From JAWKSY01 sp041402125 (lineage in GTDB: Bacteria > Planctomycetota > GCA-002687715 > DRQF01): 64,000 nt of DNA. The DNA lies in the NCBI GenBank assembly GCA_041402125.1, contig JAWKSY010000018.1, positions 1-64,000 on the forward strand, read 5' to 3'. The notes beneath the pieces were generated by a model. It did not search any database. It was not told the origin of the DNA and worked only from the letters and a program-made list of their open reading frames with translations. This document shows positions 31,608-40,299 of the stretch, in pieces (the first letter of the stretch is position 1; each line of letters begins with the position of its first letter). A program made the translations under genes and the position numbers.

Positions 31608-33524
31608 ATGTCCGACGACCGCCGCGCCCGCCCCCTGGTCTCGCAACTGCTCTCCGAGCGCCTCGACCGGCGCGAGATCCTCCGCGGCGTCGCGGCCCTG
31701 ACCGCGCTGCAGGTCCTGGGCGGCGGTCCGCTCTCGCGCCTCGTCGCGGCCACCCGCCGGCAGGAGGAGCGTGCCGCCACGAGCCTCGGCTTCGCCGAGA
31801 TCCGCCGCGGACGCGACGAGCGGCTCCACGTCCCGGAGGGCTACGAGGCCCAGGTCTTCCTCCGCTGGGGCGACCCCGTCTGCGACGACGCCCCGCCCTT
31901 CGATCCGATGAAGCAGACCGCGGCGGCCCAGTCGCGCCAGTTCGGCTTCAACTGCGACTACATCGGCTACGCGCCGAAGCCCTGGAACTCCCGCAACGCG
32001 CGGCGCGGCTTCCTCGGCGTGAACCACGAGTTCACGATCGCCTCGCAGATGCTGCCCGGCTTCACCAAGGCCGAGGACGCGAAGAAGTACACCCGGGCCC
32101 ACGCCGAGATCGAACTCGCCTCGCTCGGCTTCAGCGTCCTCGAGGTCGCCTACGGCGAGAAGGGCTGGGAGGTCGTCCGGCCGAGCGCCCACAACCGCCG
32201 CATCACGATGCTCGACACCGAGATCGAGATCTCCGGCCCCGCCGCCGGTCACCCCCGCATGCGCACGAAGGCCGACCCGAGCGGCAAGCTCGCGATCGGG
32301 ACCTTCTGCAACTGCGCGGGCGGCCTCACGCCCTGGGGGACCTTCCTCTCCTGCGAGGAGAACTTCCAGGACTACTTCGGCGACGTCTGCTCCGAGCCCG
32401 CCGAGGCCGCGAACCACGCGCGCTACGGCCTGAAGCCCGACACGCACTACTACCGCCGGTTCTTCGAGCGCTTCAGCCTCGCGCGGGAACCGCGGGAGCC
32501 GAACCGCTTCGGCTGGGTCGTCGAGATCGACCCCCACGAACCCACCGCGCGACCGGTCAAGCGCACCGCGCTCGGCCGGTTCCGCCACGAGGGCGCGGCC
32601 TGCTGCCTCGATGCGGACGGACGCGTCGTCCTCTACTCCGGCGACGACGACCGGGGCGAGTACCTCTACCGCTTCGTCACGCGCGATCGCTTCGACCCCG
32701 AGAATCGCGCCGCCAACCGCGACCTCCTCGACGCGGGCACCCTCTCGGTGGCGCGCTTCGACTCGGACGGCCGCGTCACCTGGCTGCCGCTCGTCCACGG
32801 GAAGAACGGGCTCACGGCCGAGAACGGCTTCCGCGACCAGGGCGAGGTGCTCATCGAGACCCGTCGGGCGGCCGACCTCCTCGGCGCGACGCCGATGGAC
32901 CGCCCCGAGGACGTCGAGACGAATCCGGTGACCGGGCTCGTCTACGTCATGCTCACCAACAACACCCTGCGCGGGACGAAGCATCCGACCGACGCCGCCA
33001 ACCCGCGGGCCCACAACGTCCACGGTCACGTGATCGAGCTGCACCCGCCGGTGGTGAAGGGCGCGCGCGACCATGCCGCCGACACGATGCAGTGGGAGAT
33101 GTTCCTGCGCGGGGGCGATCCGAAGAATCCGGAGGACGGCGCCGACTACCAGCGCAGCCCCATCAGCGACGACGGCTGGCTGTCCTGCCCCGACAACTGC
33201 ACCTTCGACGGCCGCGGCCGCCTCTGGATCGCGACCGACGGCGCGCCCCACACCGCCGACGGCATCTACGCCTGCGACACGCTCGGCCCGGGACGCGCGC
33301 ACACGAAGCTCTTCCTGCGGAGTCCGGTCGGCGCAGAGGTCTGCGGCCCCTTCATCACCCCCGACGATCGACACCTATTCTGCGCGATCCAGCACCCCGG
33401 CGCGACGACCGGCTCGCACTTCGCGAAGCCGGGCACCCGCTGGCCGGATTTCTCGGACGACCTTCCGGCCCGTCCCAGCGTGGTCGCGATCCGGCGTCGC
33501 GACGGCGGTCCCATCGGGGACTGA
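31608..33524 (+). CDS. phoX: PhoX-family alkaline phosphatase (DUF839)
   Basis: ATG 31608 gives a 638-residue protein with a twin-arginine-type N-terminus, LDRREILRGVAALTALQVLG. Tat export fits PhoX, which folds with calcium and iron in the cytoplasm. The family block FCNCAGGLTPWGTFLSCEENFQ is intact and includes the Cys and Glu ligands of the metal centre. LYSGDDDRGEYLYRFVT, MDRPEDVETNPVTGLVYVML and DNCTFDGRGRLWIATDG also match. PhoX releases phosphate from monoesters outside the cytoplasm. It lies downstream of a PhoB-like two-component system and the HEAT-repeat gene. Its TGA is fused to repeat copy C. Confidence 0.88.
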   Translation: MSDDRRARPLVSQLLSERLDRREILRGVAALTALQVLGGGPLSRLVAATRRQEERAATSLGFAEIRRGRDERLHVPEGYEAQVFLRWGDPVCDDAPPFDPMKQTAAAQSRQFGFNCDYIGYAPKPWNSRNARRGFLGVNHEFTIASQMLPGFTKAEDAKKYTRAHAEIELASLGFSVLEVAYGEKGWEVVRPSAHNRRITMLDTEIEISGPAAGHPRMRTKADPSGKLAIGTFCNCAGGLTPWGTFLSCEENFQDYFGDVCSEPAEAANHARYGLKPDTHYYRRFFERFSLAREPREPNRFGWVVEIDPHEPTARPVKRTALGRFRHEGAACCLDADGRVVLYSGDDDRGEYLYRFVTRDRFDPENRAANRDLLDAGTLSVARFDSDGRVTWLPLVHGKNGLTAENGFRDQGEVLIETRRAADLLGATPMDRPEDVETNPVTGLVYVMLTNNTLRGTKHPTDAANPRAHNVHGHVIELHPPVVKGARDHAADTMQWEMFLRGGDPKNPEDGADYQRSPISDDGWLSCPDNCTFDGRGRLWIATDGAPHTADGIYACDTLGPGRAHTKLFLRSPVGAEVCGPFITPDDRHLFCAIQHPGATTGSHFAKPGTRWPDFSDDLPARPSVVAIRRRDGGPIGD

Positions 33525-33750
33525 GAGTCTGTGAAGATATCCCCGTTGGCTTCGACCGGCGGCAACGGTGCCGGGCTTCGTCATGCCTCCTCGCCGTATC
33601 TTTCCATTGATACGCCTCGTCGGCCTTCCTCGCCCGACTCCGTTTCGCGCGGTCTCGGGCAGACGCGAGGTTTCCTGAACTCTGCGAGTCCGTGACGACA
33701 TCCCCGCCGTGGCTCCGACCGGCAGCAACGGTGTCCGGGCCGACGCGGGG
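33524..33750. repeat. palindromic stop-codon-associated repeat, copy C1 plus internally deleted C2
   Basis: C1 begins AGAGTCTGTGA at 33524, where A33524 closes the TGA stop of phoX, and follows copy B closely through the central GTATC-TTTCCATT-GATAC hairpin. Its right end has diverged near 33670. C2 (about 33685-33750) has the left-arm start (GAGTCCGTGACGACATCC) joined directly to a right-arm end (CCGGGCCGACGCGG), so the middle of the palindrome is deleted. Loop sequences differ between copies while the GTATC/GATAC stem is kept. Confidence 0.85.
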
Positions 33751-33924
33751 TGGATTCACCGGATCTGACTCCCCGCAGGCGCGCCGCCGGTGCGATCCCG
33801 CCGGGAATTGGCGCCCGGCGGTCCGGACGCGCGATCCCGCTCCCCGTCCCCGCGACCCCTCGTCGCGCGGCGGAACCCCGACGCAACCCCTGAACCAGCC
33901 GCCTCGACCGAGGAGATCGTCCCC
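33525..33924. other. intergenic region between phoX and the coiled-coil gene
   Basis: The first 225 bp are repeats C1 and C2. The remaining 175 bp are GC-rich and open in one frame that would extend the next protein by 45 Arg/Pro-rich residues, which look non-coding. I see no convincing promoter. Confidence 0.4.
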
Positions 33925-35307
33925 ATGCTCGACCGGATGGAAACTCGCCGCCTTCTTCGCCGCCGGCGCGGCCTGATCCTCGCCCTCGCCTGGAGCCGCG
34001 CGGAGGACCGCCAGGCCGAACGGATCGCGCGCCTGGAGGAGGAGCTGGCCGTCCACGAGGCGGACCGCACGGTCGGCGTCATGCAGGTCGGCGAGCTCGG
34101 CCGCGAGGCCCTCGAGACCGCGGCGAACCTCGACGAGTCCTCGGCGCTCCTCGTCAGCGCCTCGAGCGAGAACAGCGAGCTCCGGAACGAGCTCGAGTCG
34201 CTGCTCGCGCGCACGACCACCCAGATCGCGGACCTCACCCGCGGCCTCGACGCCGAGACGAAGGCGCGCCGCGCGGCCGAGACCCGCGCGACCATCGCCG
34301 AGAAGGACGCCCGCGCCGCGAGCCAGGCCCGCGACGAGGCCGAGCTGCAGCGCCGTCTCCTCGCGAACTCCGCCGCGGAGCTCAAGAAGGAGGTCCGTTC
34401 GATGCGCGAGCGCTCCGCCGCCGCCACCGCGGAGGCCGCCGCCGCGCGCGAGGAGGCGAAGGCCGCCGACGCCGCGCGCCTCGCCGCGATCGCGAAGGAG
34501 CGGGAGGAGCGCGGCCGTCTGGCCGAGGAGTACCGCCGCGACCGCGCCGCCGTCGCCCGCCAGCTCGAGCAGACGACGAGCGAGCTGGCGCGGCTCCGCC
34601 CGCGCCTCGAGGACCTCGAGGCGATGCGCCTGCGTTCGGCCGACGAGCTCGCCGGGGCGCTGAGCGAGCTGGCCGAGACCCGCAAGCTCAACGCCGAGTA
34701 CCGCAAGCGGAACGCCGAGCAGTTCAACCGCCTCCAGTCCCTCGAGGCGGACATGGAGCAGCGGGCGGCGGCGGCGGAGCAGACCCGGAAGGCGCTCGCC
34801 GAGGAGCGCGACGCGCTGCGCGCGAAGGTCGCCACGCTCGAGAAGACGATCGAGGAGCTCATCAAGTCGAAGGACGAGATGGGCGCCAACGTCCGCGCCT
34901 TCGAGCGCGAGGTCTTCACGAAGATGGCCGAGTATCCGAAGCTCGTCCGCGAGAACGAGCGGATGAAGGCGGAGCTGGCGCGACGTCCCGATCCCGCCAC
35001 GACCGCGAACCGCGGCGACCTCGAGCGTCAGCTCATCGCGGCCAAGGCCGCGGTCGCCCGCCTCGAGCGCGAGACCGCCTCCCTGAGCCTCGAGCGCGAC
35101 GGGCTGGTCGCCCAGCGCGACGCCGCGCGCGCGGAGATCGCCCGCCGCGGCGCCGCCGTCAGCGCGAACGAGAGCCGGATCGCCGCCCTCGAGAAGACGA
35201 TCGAGCAGCGCGACGGCGAGCTCGAGCGCCTGCGGCGGGAGCTCGGCGAGCGGGCCGAGCTAGAGTCCCGGCTCCGCGCGCGCATCGCCGCCCTCGGCGG
35301 CGTCTGA
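33925..35307 (+). CDS. long coiled-coil protein, possibly membrane-anchored
   Basis: From ATG 33925 (GAGGAG about 10 nt upstream) the product has 460 residues. After a short Arg-rich N-terminus and the hydrophobic GLILALAWS, almost the entire chain is heptad-rich coiled coil (IARLEEELAVHEADRTV, LAEERDALRAKVATLEKTIE, LERQLIAAKAAVARLERE). No enzymatic domain is present. In the alternative frame the bases at 33941-33973 encode KLAAFFAAGAA then TGA; adding one base would join this to LILALAWS to make a normal signal/anchor helix. A single-base error at the 5' end is therefore possible. A structural or envelope-spacing role is a guess. Confidence 0.65.
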   Translation: MLDRMETRRLLRRRRGLILALAWSRAEDRQAERIARLEEELAVHEADRTVGVMQVGELGREALETAANLDESSALLVSASSENSELRNELESLLARTTTQIADLTRGLDAETKARRAAETRATIAEKDARAASQARDEAELQRRLLANSAAELKKEVRSMRERSAAATAEAAAAREEAKAADAARLAAIAKEREERGRLAEEYRRDRAAVARQLEQTTSELARLRPRLEDLEAMRLRSADELAGALSELAETRKLNAEYRKRNAEQFNRLQSLEADMEQRAAAAEQTRKALAEERDALRAKVATLEKTIEELIKSKDEMGANVRAFEREVFTKMAEYPKLVRENERMKAELARRPDPATTANRGDLERQLIAAKAAVARLERETASLSLERDGLVAQRDAARAEIARRGAAVSANESRIAALEKTIEQRDGELERLRRELGERAELESRLRARIAALGGV

Positions 35308-35850
35308 TCAGCGCGCCCGCGACCAGCGCAGGCGCGACGTCGTCTCGGTGAGCTTGTCGAGGGCCGAGCCCTCGATGCGACCCGTCGGCGTGATGAAGTG
35401 GTAGCCGAAGCGGAAGCCGCGGTCGACGAGCACGGGATGGCGGATGCCGAGCCGGTCAATCCGCGCCCGGATCTCGGCCGCCGGGGCCGGATCGGCGAGG
35501 GTGATCACCACCACGTTGCCGGCCTGCTCGCGCGCGAAGCGCGACACGTCGGGGTAGTAGCCCCAGTCGCGCCAGTTGTCCCAGAGCGCGTTCTCGACCA
35601 GCACGAGCTTCCCCTCGAGCCCCTTGCGCGAGAACTCGGGGTAGCCGTTGTAGACCTCGCCGAAGTCGAGCTCGTCGAGCGGGTGCCGCGCCGTCGACGG
35701 CTCGTCGCCGCAGGTCTCGCAGGGCTCGGCGCAGGACTCGCAGGGCTCGGGGGTCTGAGCCATGGCGGCGCGCGACGTCTCTCCGCTGCAGCAACCGCCG
35801 AGCGCGACGAGGAGCGCGATCGCGATCGCGCCGGTCATCAGGGTCTTCAT
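35308..35850 (-). CDS. Cys-rich lipoprotein, thioredoxin-like fold possible
   Basis: ATG 35850 gives a 180-residue lipoprotein with lipobox VALGGC. Just after the lipid anchor there is a Cys cluster, CESCAEPCETC (C-x2-C-x3-C-x2-C), which could bind a metal. The remainder (LVLVENALWDNWRDWGYY, VVVITLADPAPAAEIRARID, HPVLVDRGFRFGYHFITPTG) has the beta-alpha spacing of thioredoxin-like redoxins but lacks the CxxC active site. It lies downstream of the ABC transporter/DUF3299 genes on the same strand (37-bp gap) and probably belongs to that operon. Function unknown. Confidence 0.65.
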   Translation of the reverse strand: MKTLMTGAIAIALLVALGGCCSGETSRAAMAQTPEPCESCAEPCETCGDEPSTARHPLDELDFGEVYNGYPEFSRKGLEGKLVLVENALWDNWRDWGYYPDVSRFAREQAGNVVVITLADPAPAAEIRARIDRLGIRHPVLVDRGFRFGYHFITPTGRIEGSALDKLTETTSRLRWSRAR

Positions 35851-35887
35851 CCTCGGTCTCCCTCCGATCGGATCCGGTCCGTGATTC

Positions 35888-36838
35888 TCACTCGATCTCG
35901 ACCACGTCGTCGAGCGTGACATCGTAGATCCCGACGACGTAGCCGTCGTCGAGCTGTTCCTCCACCTTCATCGTCCCCGTCACGAGGATGGGCACCGTGA
36001 CGAGATCGAGCCCCGGCTGCTCCGGGGGGATGTGGACGGTGATGACCTGGTTGACGTCGGTGGGCAGGCCGAAGCAGCAGGCCCAGGCCGACTCCACCAG
36101 CATGAAGTCGTGGATGTCCTCGAACTCGCCGAGCGACATCAGGTAGCCGGCGAGCGCCACCTTGCGCCCGTCGAGCTCGAGCACCTCGGGCGGGAGCTTC
36201 ATCCCCTTCGTGTAGGGGAACCCGCCGAGCGTGCGCCAGGTGGTCGGTCGGTAGCCCTCGGGGATGTCGAGCCCTTCGAGGTCCGGCGCGGCGAGGGCCT
36301 GCATCGCGTGCTGGAGGTGGTCGCCCGAGATCAGGCTCGGGTCGCGGCCTTCCGGATCGAGCGCGCCGCGGAGGCGGTCGGCGAGGACCTGGGCCCGGCT
36401 CACGACGAAGAGCTTCTGCTGACCGGAGACCGCGCCCGGCGAGCCGTCCCGGGGGCGGAAGCGCTCGGCCTGGAGCAGGATCTCGGCCACGGTGGCCCCG
36501 ACCGCGGTGCGGCGCATCGCGACCGCTCCGAGATCCTCGCCGTCCAGGACGGCGACGATCTCGTCCTCGAACTCGCGGCGGTGCTCGGCGTCGCGGCGTC
36601 TCTCCACCAGGTCGCGGATGACCCGGAAGATCGCGTCCGCCAGGAGGTCGCCGCTGTGGGCCTCGTTCCCGGGGTCGACGACGGGGATGTCCGCCTCGGC
36701 GATCGTCGGCGCGGGCGACGGCGACGGGCCCTCGTCGCCGCAGCCGGTTCCGAGGACACCGGTCGCCGCGAGAAGGGCGAGGAGGATCAGCTCAGCGGGG
36801 CGAGGTGCCGCGCGACGTCGGTTCGATAGGCTTTCCAC
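35888..36838 (-). CDS. DUF3299-domain lipoprotein
   Basis: GTG 36838 gives 316 residues and overlaps the permease gene by 52 bp, which is long but keeps the whole signal peptide (LLALLAATGVLGTGC). The C-terminal 120 residues carry the DUF3299 signature VALAGYLMSLGEFEDIHDFM, LVESAWACCFGLPTDVNQVI and MKVEEQLDDGYVVGIYDV. DUF3299 proteins are periplasmic and adopt an OB-like fold; they often occur with MacB/LolCDE-type ABC transporters, as here. The likely role is as the extracytoplasmic partner of that transporter, which is inference. The N-terminal 150 residues have no recognised domain. Confidence 0.75.
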   Translation of the reverse strand: MESLSNRRRAAPRPAELILLALLAATGVLGTGCGDEGPSPSPAPTIAEADIPVVDPGNEAHSGDLLADAIFRVIRDLVERRRDAEHRREFEDEIVAVLDGEDLGAVAMRRTAVGATVAEILLQAERFRPRDGSPGAVSGQQKLFVVSRAQVLADRLRGALDPEGRDPSLISGDHLQHAMQALAAPDLEGLDIPEGYRPTTWRTLGGFPYTKGMKLPPEVLELDGRKVALAGYLMSLGEFEDIHDFMLVESAWACCFGLPTDVNQVITVHIPPEQPGLDLVTVPILVTGTMKVEEQLDDGYVVGIYDVTLDDVVEIE

Positions 36839-38073
36839 GCCGGAATCATACCCGCCGCCGCCGCCGCGAGAACCACCGCGCCCAGGAGAGCCGCCTCGAC
36901 GGGCAGGACGGTGGCGGCCCGGACCTCGAGCCCGGCGACGGCGGCGAGGCGGGCGCTCCCGGCCGCGAGCCCCGCGTGGGCCAGGATCAGGCCCGCGAGG
37001 CCGCCGATCGCGGCGACCAGGGCCGCCTCCAGGACGACCAGGGAGAGGATGCGACGCCGCGAGGCGCCGAGGGCGCGCAGGATCGCGATCTCGCGCCGGC
37101 GCTCGTTCATCGTGTTGTAGATCGCGACCATCACCGAGACGATCGCGACGACGACGACGAGGACGGCGACGAGGAGGAAGATCCCGTCCACGTTCCCGAC
37201 CAGGTCGAGGAGACGCGCGATCTCGGTCGGCACGTCCGCCACCTGGAGGTCGCCCCGCTTGCGGAGATTCGAGAGCAGGACGAGCTTGCCGGGGCCGCGG
37301 CGCGGGAAGAGCAGGATCGAGGAGAGGCCGGGCTCGCCGGTCACCGGCATCCGGCCGCCGGCGTGCTCGGCGATCCGGTAGAAGGAGTCGAGGTTGATGA
37401 GGACGACGCGGTCGATCGGCGTTCCGGTCGCCCGCAGGACGCCGGTGACGCGCCAGCGATCCTCGCCCGCGTGGTGGTGATCGCCCTCGACGCCGTGACT
37501 CGGCTCGATCTCGCTGCCGACGCCGAGACCGAGCCGGCGGGCGACCTCCGCCCCCAGCACGGCCTCGCGGCGCTCGCCCTCCTCGCCGGGATCCTCTCCC
37601 CGACGCACCGCGGCGACGACGCGCTCCAGCTCGACGGGGTCCAGCGTGAAGGGACCGCCGGCGGCGAACTTGTTCGCGCCTTCCGGCTGGGGGAAGAGCG
37701 GATCGAAGACGGCCGGCGTCGTCGCGACGACGCGGTAGCCGCGGTAGGAGTCCCCGACGGCGCAGGGCACGGCGTGCTTCAGGTAGGGCCGCCACGCCTC
37801 GCTCTCGAGCTCGCGCAGCACCGAGTAGGGGATGAGGCCGCGGCTCTCGCCGACGTGGTAGATGCTGTTCAGGACGAGCTCGATGCCGCTGCCCGAGGGG
37901 CCGACGACCAGCGAGAAGCCGGCCGACTGGCGGCGGTAGCTGCGGTCCAGCTCGTGCTGGAGCGTGAGCACGACCGAGGTGAGCGCGACGCCCAGCGCCA
38001 CGCCGAGCGCGGTGAGGACCGTCGCGAGCGGGCGCTGCGCCATCGCGCGCCGGACCATGGCGAGGAGGCTCAC
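36787..38073 (-). CDS. FtsX/MacB-like ABC transporter permease
   Basis: GTG 38073 overlaps the ATPase stop by 4 bp. The 428-residue protein has the MacB/LolC topology: one N-terminal helix (PLATVLTALGVALGVALTS), a large extracytoplasmic domain, and three C-terminal helices with the FtsX block MNERRREIAILRALGASRRR that contacts the ATPase. Such transporters extract lipoproteins or export peptides by mechanotransmission. With the ATPase and DUF3299 lipoprotein it forms a complete set. The substrate is unknown. Confidence 0.9.
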   Translation of the reverse strand: MSLLAMVRRAMAQRPLATVLTALGVALGVALTSVVLTLQHELDRSYRRQSAGFSLVVGPSGSGIELVLNSIYHVGESRGLIPYSVLRELESEAWRPYLKHAVPCAVGDSYRGYRVVATTPAVFDPLFPQPEGANKFAAGGPFTLDPVELERVVAAVRRGEDPGEEGERREAVLGAEVARRLGLGVGSEIEPSHGVEGDHHHAGEDRWRVTGVLRATGTPIDRVVLINLDSFYRIAEHAGGRMPVTGEPGLSSILLFPRRGPGKLVLLSNLRKRGDLQVADVPTEIARLLDLVGNVDGIFLLVAVLVVVVAIVSVMVAIYNTMNERRREIAILRALGASRRRILSLVVLEAALVAAIGGLAGLILAHAGLAAGSARLAAVAGLEVRAATVLPVEAALLGAVVLAAAAAGMIPAWKAYRTDVARHLAPLS

Positions 38074-38726
38074 GCCGAGATCTCCGCCATCGTCTCCACG
38101 CGATCGAAGCGGTCGCGCACGCTCCGGGTGTGGGTCACGAGGAGGAGGCTCGCCCCCGCCTCCGCCACCGAGCCCCGGAGGAGATCGAGCGCGCGCTCGG
38201 CGTTCTCCTCGTCGAGGTTGGCGGTGGGCTCGTCGGCGAGCACCAGCGCCGGACCGTTCACCAGCGCCCGGGCGATGGCCACGCGCTGCTGCTCGCCGAC
38301 GCTCATCCGCGCGGGTCGGGAGTCCGCCAGCGCACCCACGCCGACGCGTCCCAGGGTCTCGAGCGCACGGGTGCGGGCCTCCTCCCCGCGCACCCCGGCG
38401 AAGCCGAGCGGGAGCAGGAGGTTCTCGAGGGCGCTCAGGCCCTGGAGGAGATTGAAGGTCTGGAAGACGTAGCCGATGCGCCGGGCGCGGAAGCGGTCGC
38501 GCGCGGCCTCGCCGAGGGCCGCGATGTCGGTCTCGCCGTGGCGGACGACGCCGCGCCTCGGGGCGAGGATCCCGGCCACCAGGTTCAGGAAGGTCGTCTT
38601 GCCGCTCCCCGACCCGCCCACGAGGCAGGCCTGCTCGCCGTCCTCGAGGGCGTAGCGGGGCACGTGCAGGGTCGCCGGGCCCCGGTCCTCGTAGCGGTGT
38701 TCGAGATCCTCGATCCGGAGCGACAT
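38070..38726 (-). CDS. MacB/LolD-like ABC transporter ATP-binding protein
   Basis: ATG 38726 (MSLRIEDLEHRYE) is chosen over upstream starts that add an Arg-rich leader. The 218-residue ATPase has Walker A GGSGSGKTTFLNLVAG, Q-loop YVFQTFNLLQGLSALEN, signature SVGEQQRVAIARALV, Walker B LVLADEPTANLD and switch His in LLVTHTRSV. These match the LolD/MacB group. It pairs with the FtsX-type permease directly downstream. No upstream gene shares the operon. Confidence 0.9.
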   Translation of the reverse strand: MSLRIEDLEHRYEDRGPATLHVPRYALEDGEQACLVGGSGSGKTTFLNLVAGILAPRRGVVRHGETDIAALGEAARDRFRARRIGYVFQTFNLLQGLSALENLLLPLGFAGVRGEEARTRALETLGRVGVGALADSRPARMSVGEQQRVAIARALVNGPALVLADEPTANLDEENAERALDLLRGSVAEAGASLLLVTHTRSVRDRFDRVETMAEISA

Positions 38727-38821
38727 CCTTCTCCCCGCGGGCCGCGACATCCTGGAGCGGCGCCCCCGGATCATGGGCGGAGCGTGTTAGAAAGGGAAGG
38801 AGTCCCCGGCGAGGATCGGCC

Positions 38822-39827
38822 GTGTCCCTTCCCATCGACATCCGCGACGTCCTCCGCGCGCGCGCGCGTCTCCGGTCGCGGGGGGGGCTCGTCCCGACCC
38901 CGCTGCGCCGCTACGAGACGCTCGACGGCGAGCTCGGACGGGACATCGCCTGCTGGGTCAAGCACGAGAACCACCAGCCCCGGATCCTTCAAGGTGCGCA
39001 ACGGACTCTCGGTGATGACGGCGATGGATGCGGAGGCCCGGGCGCGCGGCGTCGTCGCGGCGACGCGCGGAAACCACGGACTCGGACTCGCCTGGGCCGG
39101 CCGCGAGCTCGGCGCGCCGGTGACGATCTGCGTCCCGCACGGCAACAACCCCGAGAAGAACGCGGCGATCCGCGGGCTCGGCGCCGTCCTCGTCGAGGAG
39201 GGACGCGACTACGACGAGTCGCTCGCGATCTCGAAGGAGATCGTCCGTCGCGAGGGGCGGGAGCTCGTCCACTCGACCAACGACGCGCGCGTGATCGCGG
39301 GCGCGGCGACGATGACGCTCGAGATGCTCGAGGAGCGCCCCGACCTCGAGGCGATCGTCCTCAGCGTCGGCGGGGGCTCGCAGATCGTCGGCGCCCTCGC
39401 GGTGGCGCGGGCCCTGGCGCCCGGCGTCGAGATCTTCGGCGTGCAGGCCGCCCGCGCCCCGGCGGCGCACGACTCCTGGCACGCGGGCCGACCGCTCCTC
39501 GCCGATCACGCCGACACCTTCGCCGACGGCCTCGCCACGCGCTCGACCTACGAGATGACCTTCCCGGCGATGCGCGAGGGCCTCGCGGGCTTCGTCGCCT
39601 GCGAGGAGGACGAGATCGCCGAGGCGGTCCGCGTCCTCATGCGCTGCACCCACAACGCCGCCGAGGGGGCCGGGGCCACCGGCCTCGCCGGACTCTTCCG
39701 CCTGCGCGACCGCCTCGCCGGTCGCCGCGTGGGCATCGCGATCTCGGGCGGCAACGTGGACGCCGCCGCGCTCGCCTGGATCTTCGGCGGCGCCCCCCAC
39801 CCGCTCGCCGGAGGCACCCCGACGTGA
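38822..39827 (+). pseudogene. threonine/serine dehydratase (PLP, fold type II), one frameshift
   Basis: GTG 38822 opens VSLPIDIRDVLRARARL ... ACWVKHENHQP. The frame then breaks near 38980 and the protein continues one base later with GSFKVRNGLSVMTAMD, TRGNHGLGLAWAGRELGAPV, VLSVGGGSQIVGALAVAR and AISGGNVDAAALAWI. These are the PLP lysine (SFK), the Asn-containing loop and the Gly-rich phosphate loop of the threonine dehydratase family. The break is in CAGCCCCGGA: removing one C restores HQPGSFK. The total without the break would be about 334 residues, full length. It is either a recent pseudogene or a homopolymer error. It overlaps the next gene by GTGA. Confidence 0.85.
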
Positions 39828-40252
39828 GCGCCCCCGCCGACCCGGGACCGGTCCTCCTCTTCGACGGCGTCTGCGGCCTCTGCAATCGCGCGGTGCAGTT
39901 CCTGCTCGATCGCGATCGCGAGGGACGGCTCCGTTTCACGCCGCTCCAGTCGGAGATCGGGCAGGCGGTCCTCGAGCGTCACGGCCTGCCGCGGAAGGAA
40001 CTGTCGACGGCGGTGCTCGTCCGGAACCTCGGGACACCGGAGGAGTCCGTCGCGATCCGATCGCGCGCGATGCTGGGCGCCCTGCGCGAGATCGGCGGCG
40101 GCTGGGGCGCCCTCGCGCGGGTCCTGCTCGTCGTGCCCGCCGTCCTCACCGACCTCGGATACCGGGTCGTCGCGCGGCTGCGCTACGCGTTCTTCGGGCG
40201 CCTGGACTCCTGCCGCCTCCCGAAACCCGAGGAAAGGTCGCGTTTCCTCTGA
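39824..40252 (+). CDS. DCC-family (DUF393) thiol-disulfide oxidoreductase-like protein
   Basis: This 142-residue protein starts at GTG 39824, overlapping the dehydratase stop. The N-terminus, VLLFDGVCGLCNRAVQFLLD, has the DxxCxxC motif that names the DCC family (DGVCGLC). FTPLQSEIGQAVLERHG and a C-terminal YRVVARLRYAFFGRLDSCRLP also fit. The family has a thioredoxin-like fold; its function is poorly known, and it is predicted to be redox active through the CxxC pair. The intact overlap argues that the upstream frameshift is recent or artefactual. Confidence 0.88.
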   Translation: MSAPADPGPVLLFDGVCGLCNRAVQFLLDRDREGRLRFTPLQSEIGQAVLERHGLPRKELSTAVLVRNLGTPEESVAIRSRAMLGALREIGGGWGALARVLLVVPAVLTDLGYRVVARLRYAFFGRLDSCRLPKPEERSRFL

Positions 40253-40299
40253 GTTTCCGCATAGTCGGGCGCAGGTTCCCGCCTGCGAGGAGGAGACGG

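Noticed and set aside
31431..33374. 647-codon open frame opposite phoX
   Set aside because: It is antisense to a well-recognised PhoX protein and has no recognisable fold.
38970..38995. Programmed frameshift in the dehydratase gene
   Set aside because: There is no slippery heptamer, and dehydratases are not known to use frameshifting; an extra C in a C-run is simpler.
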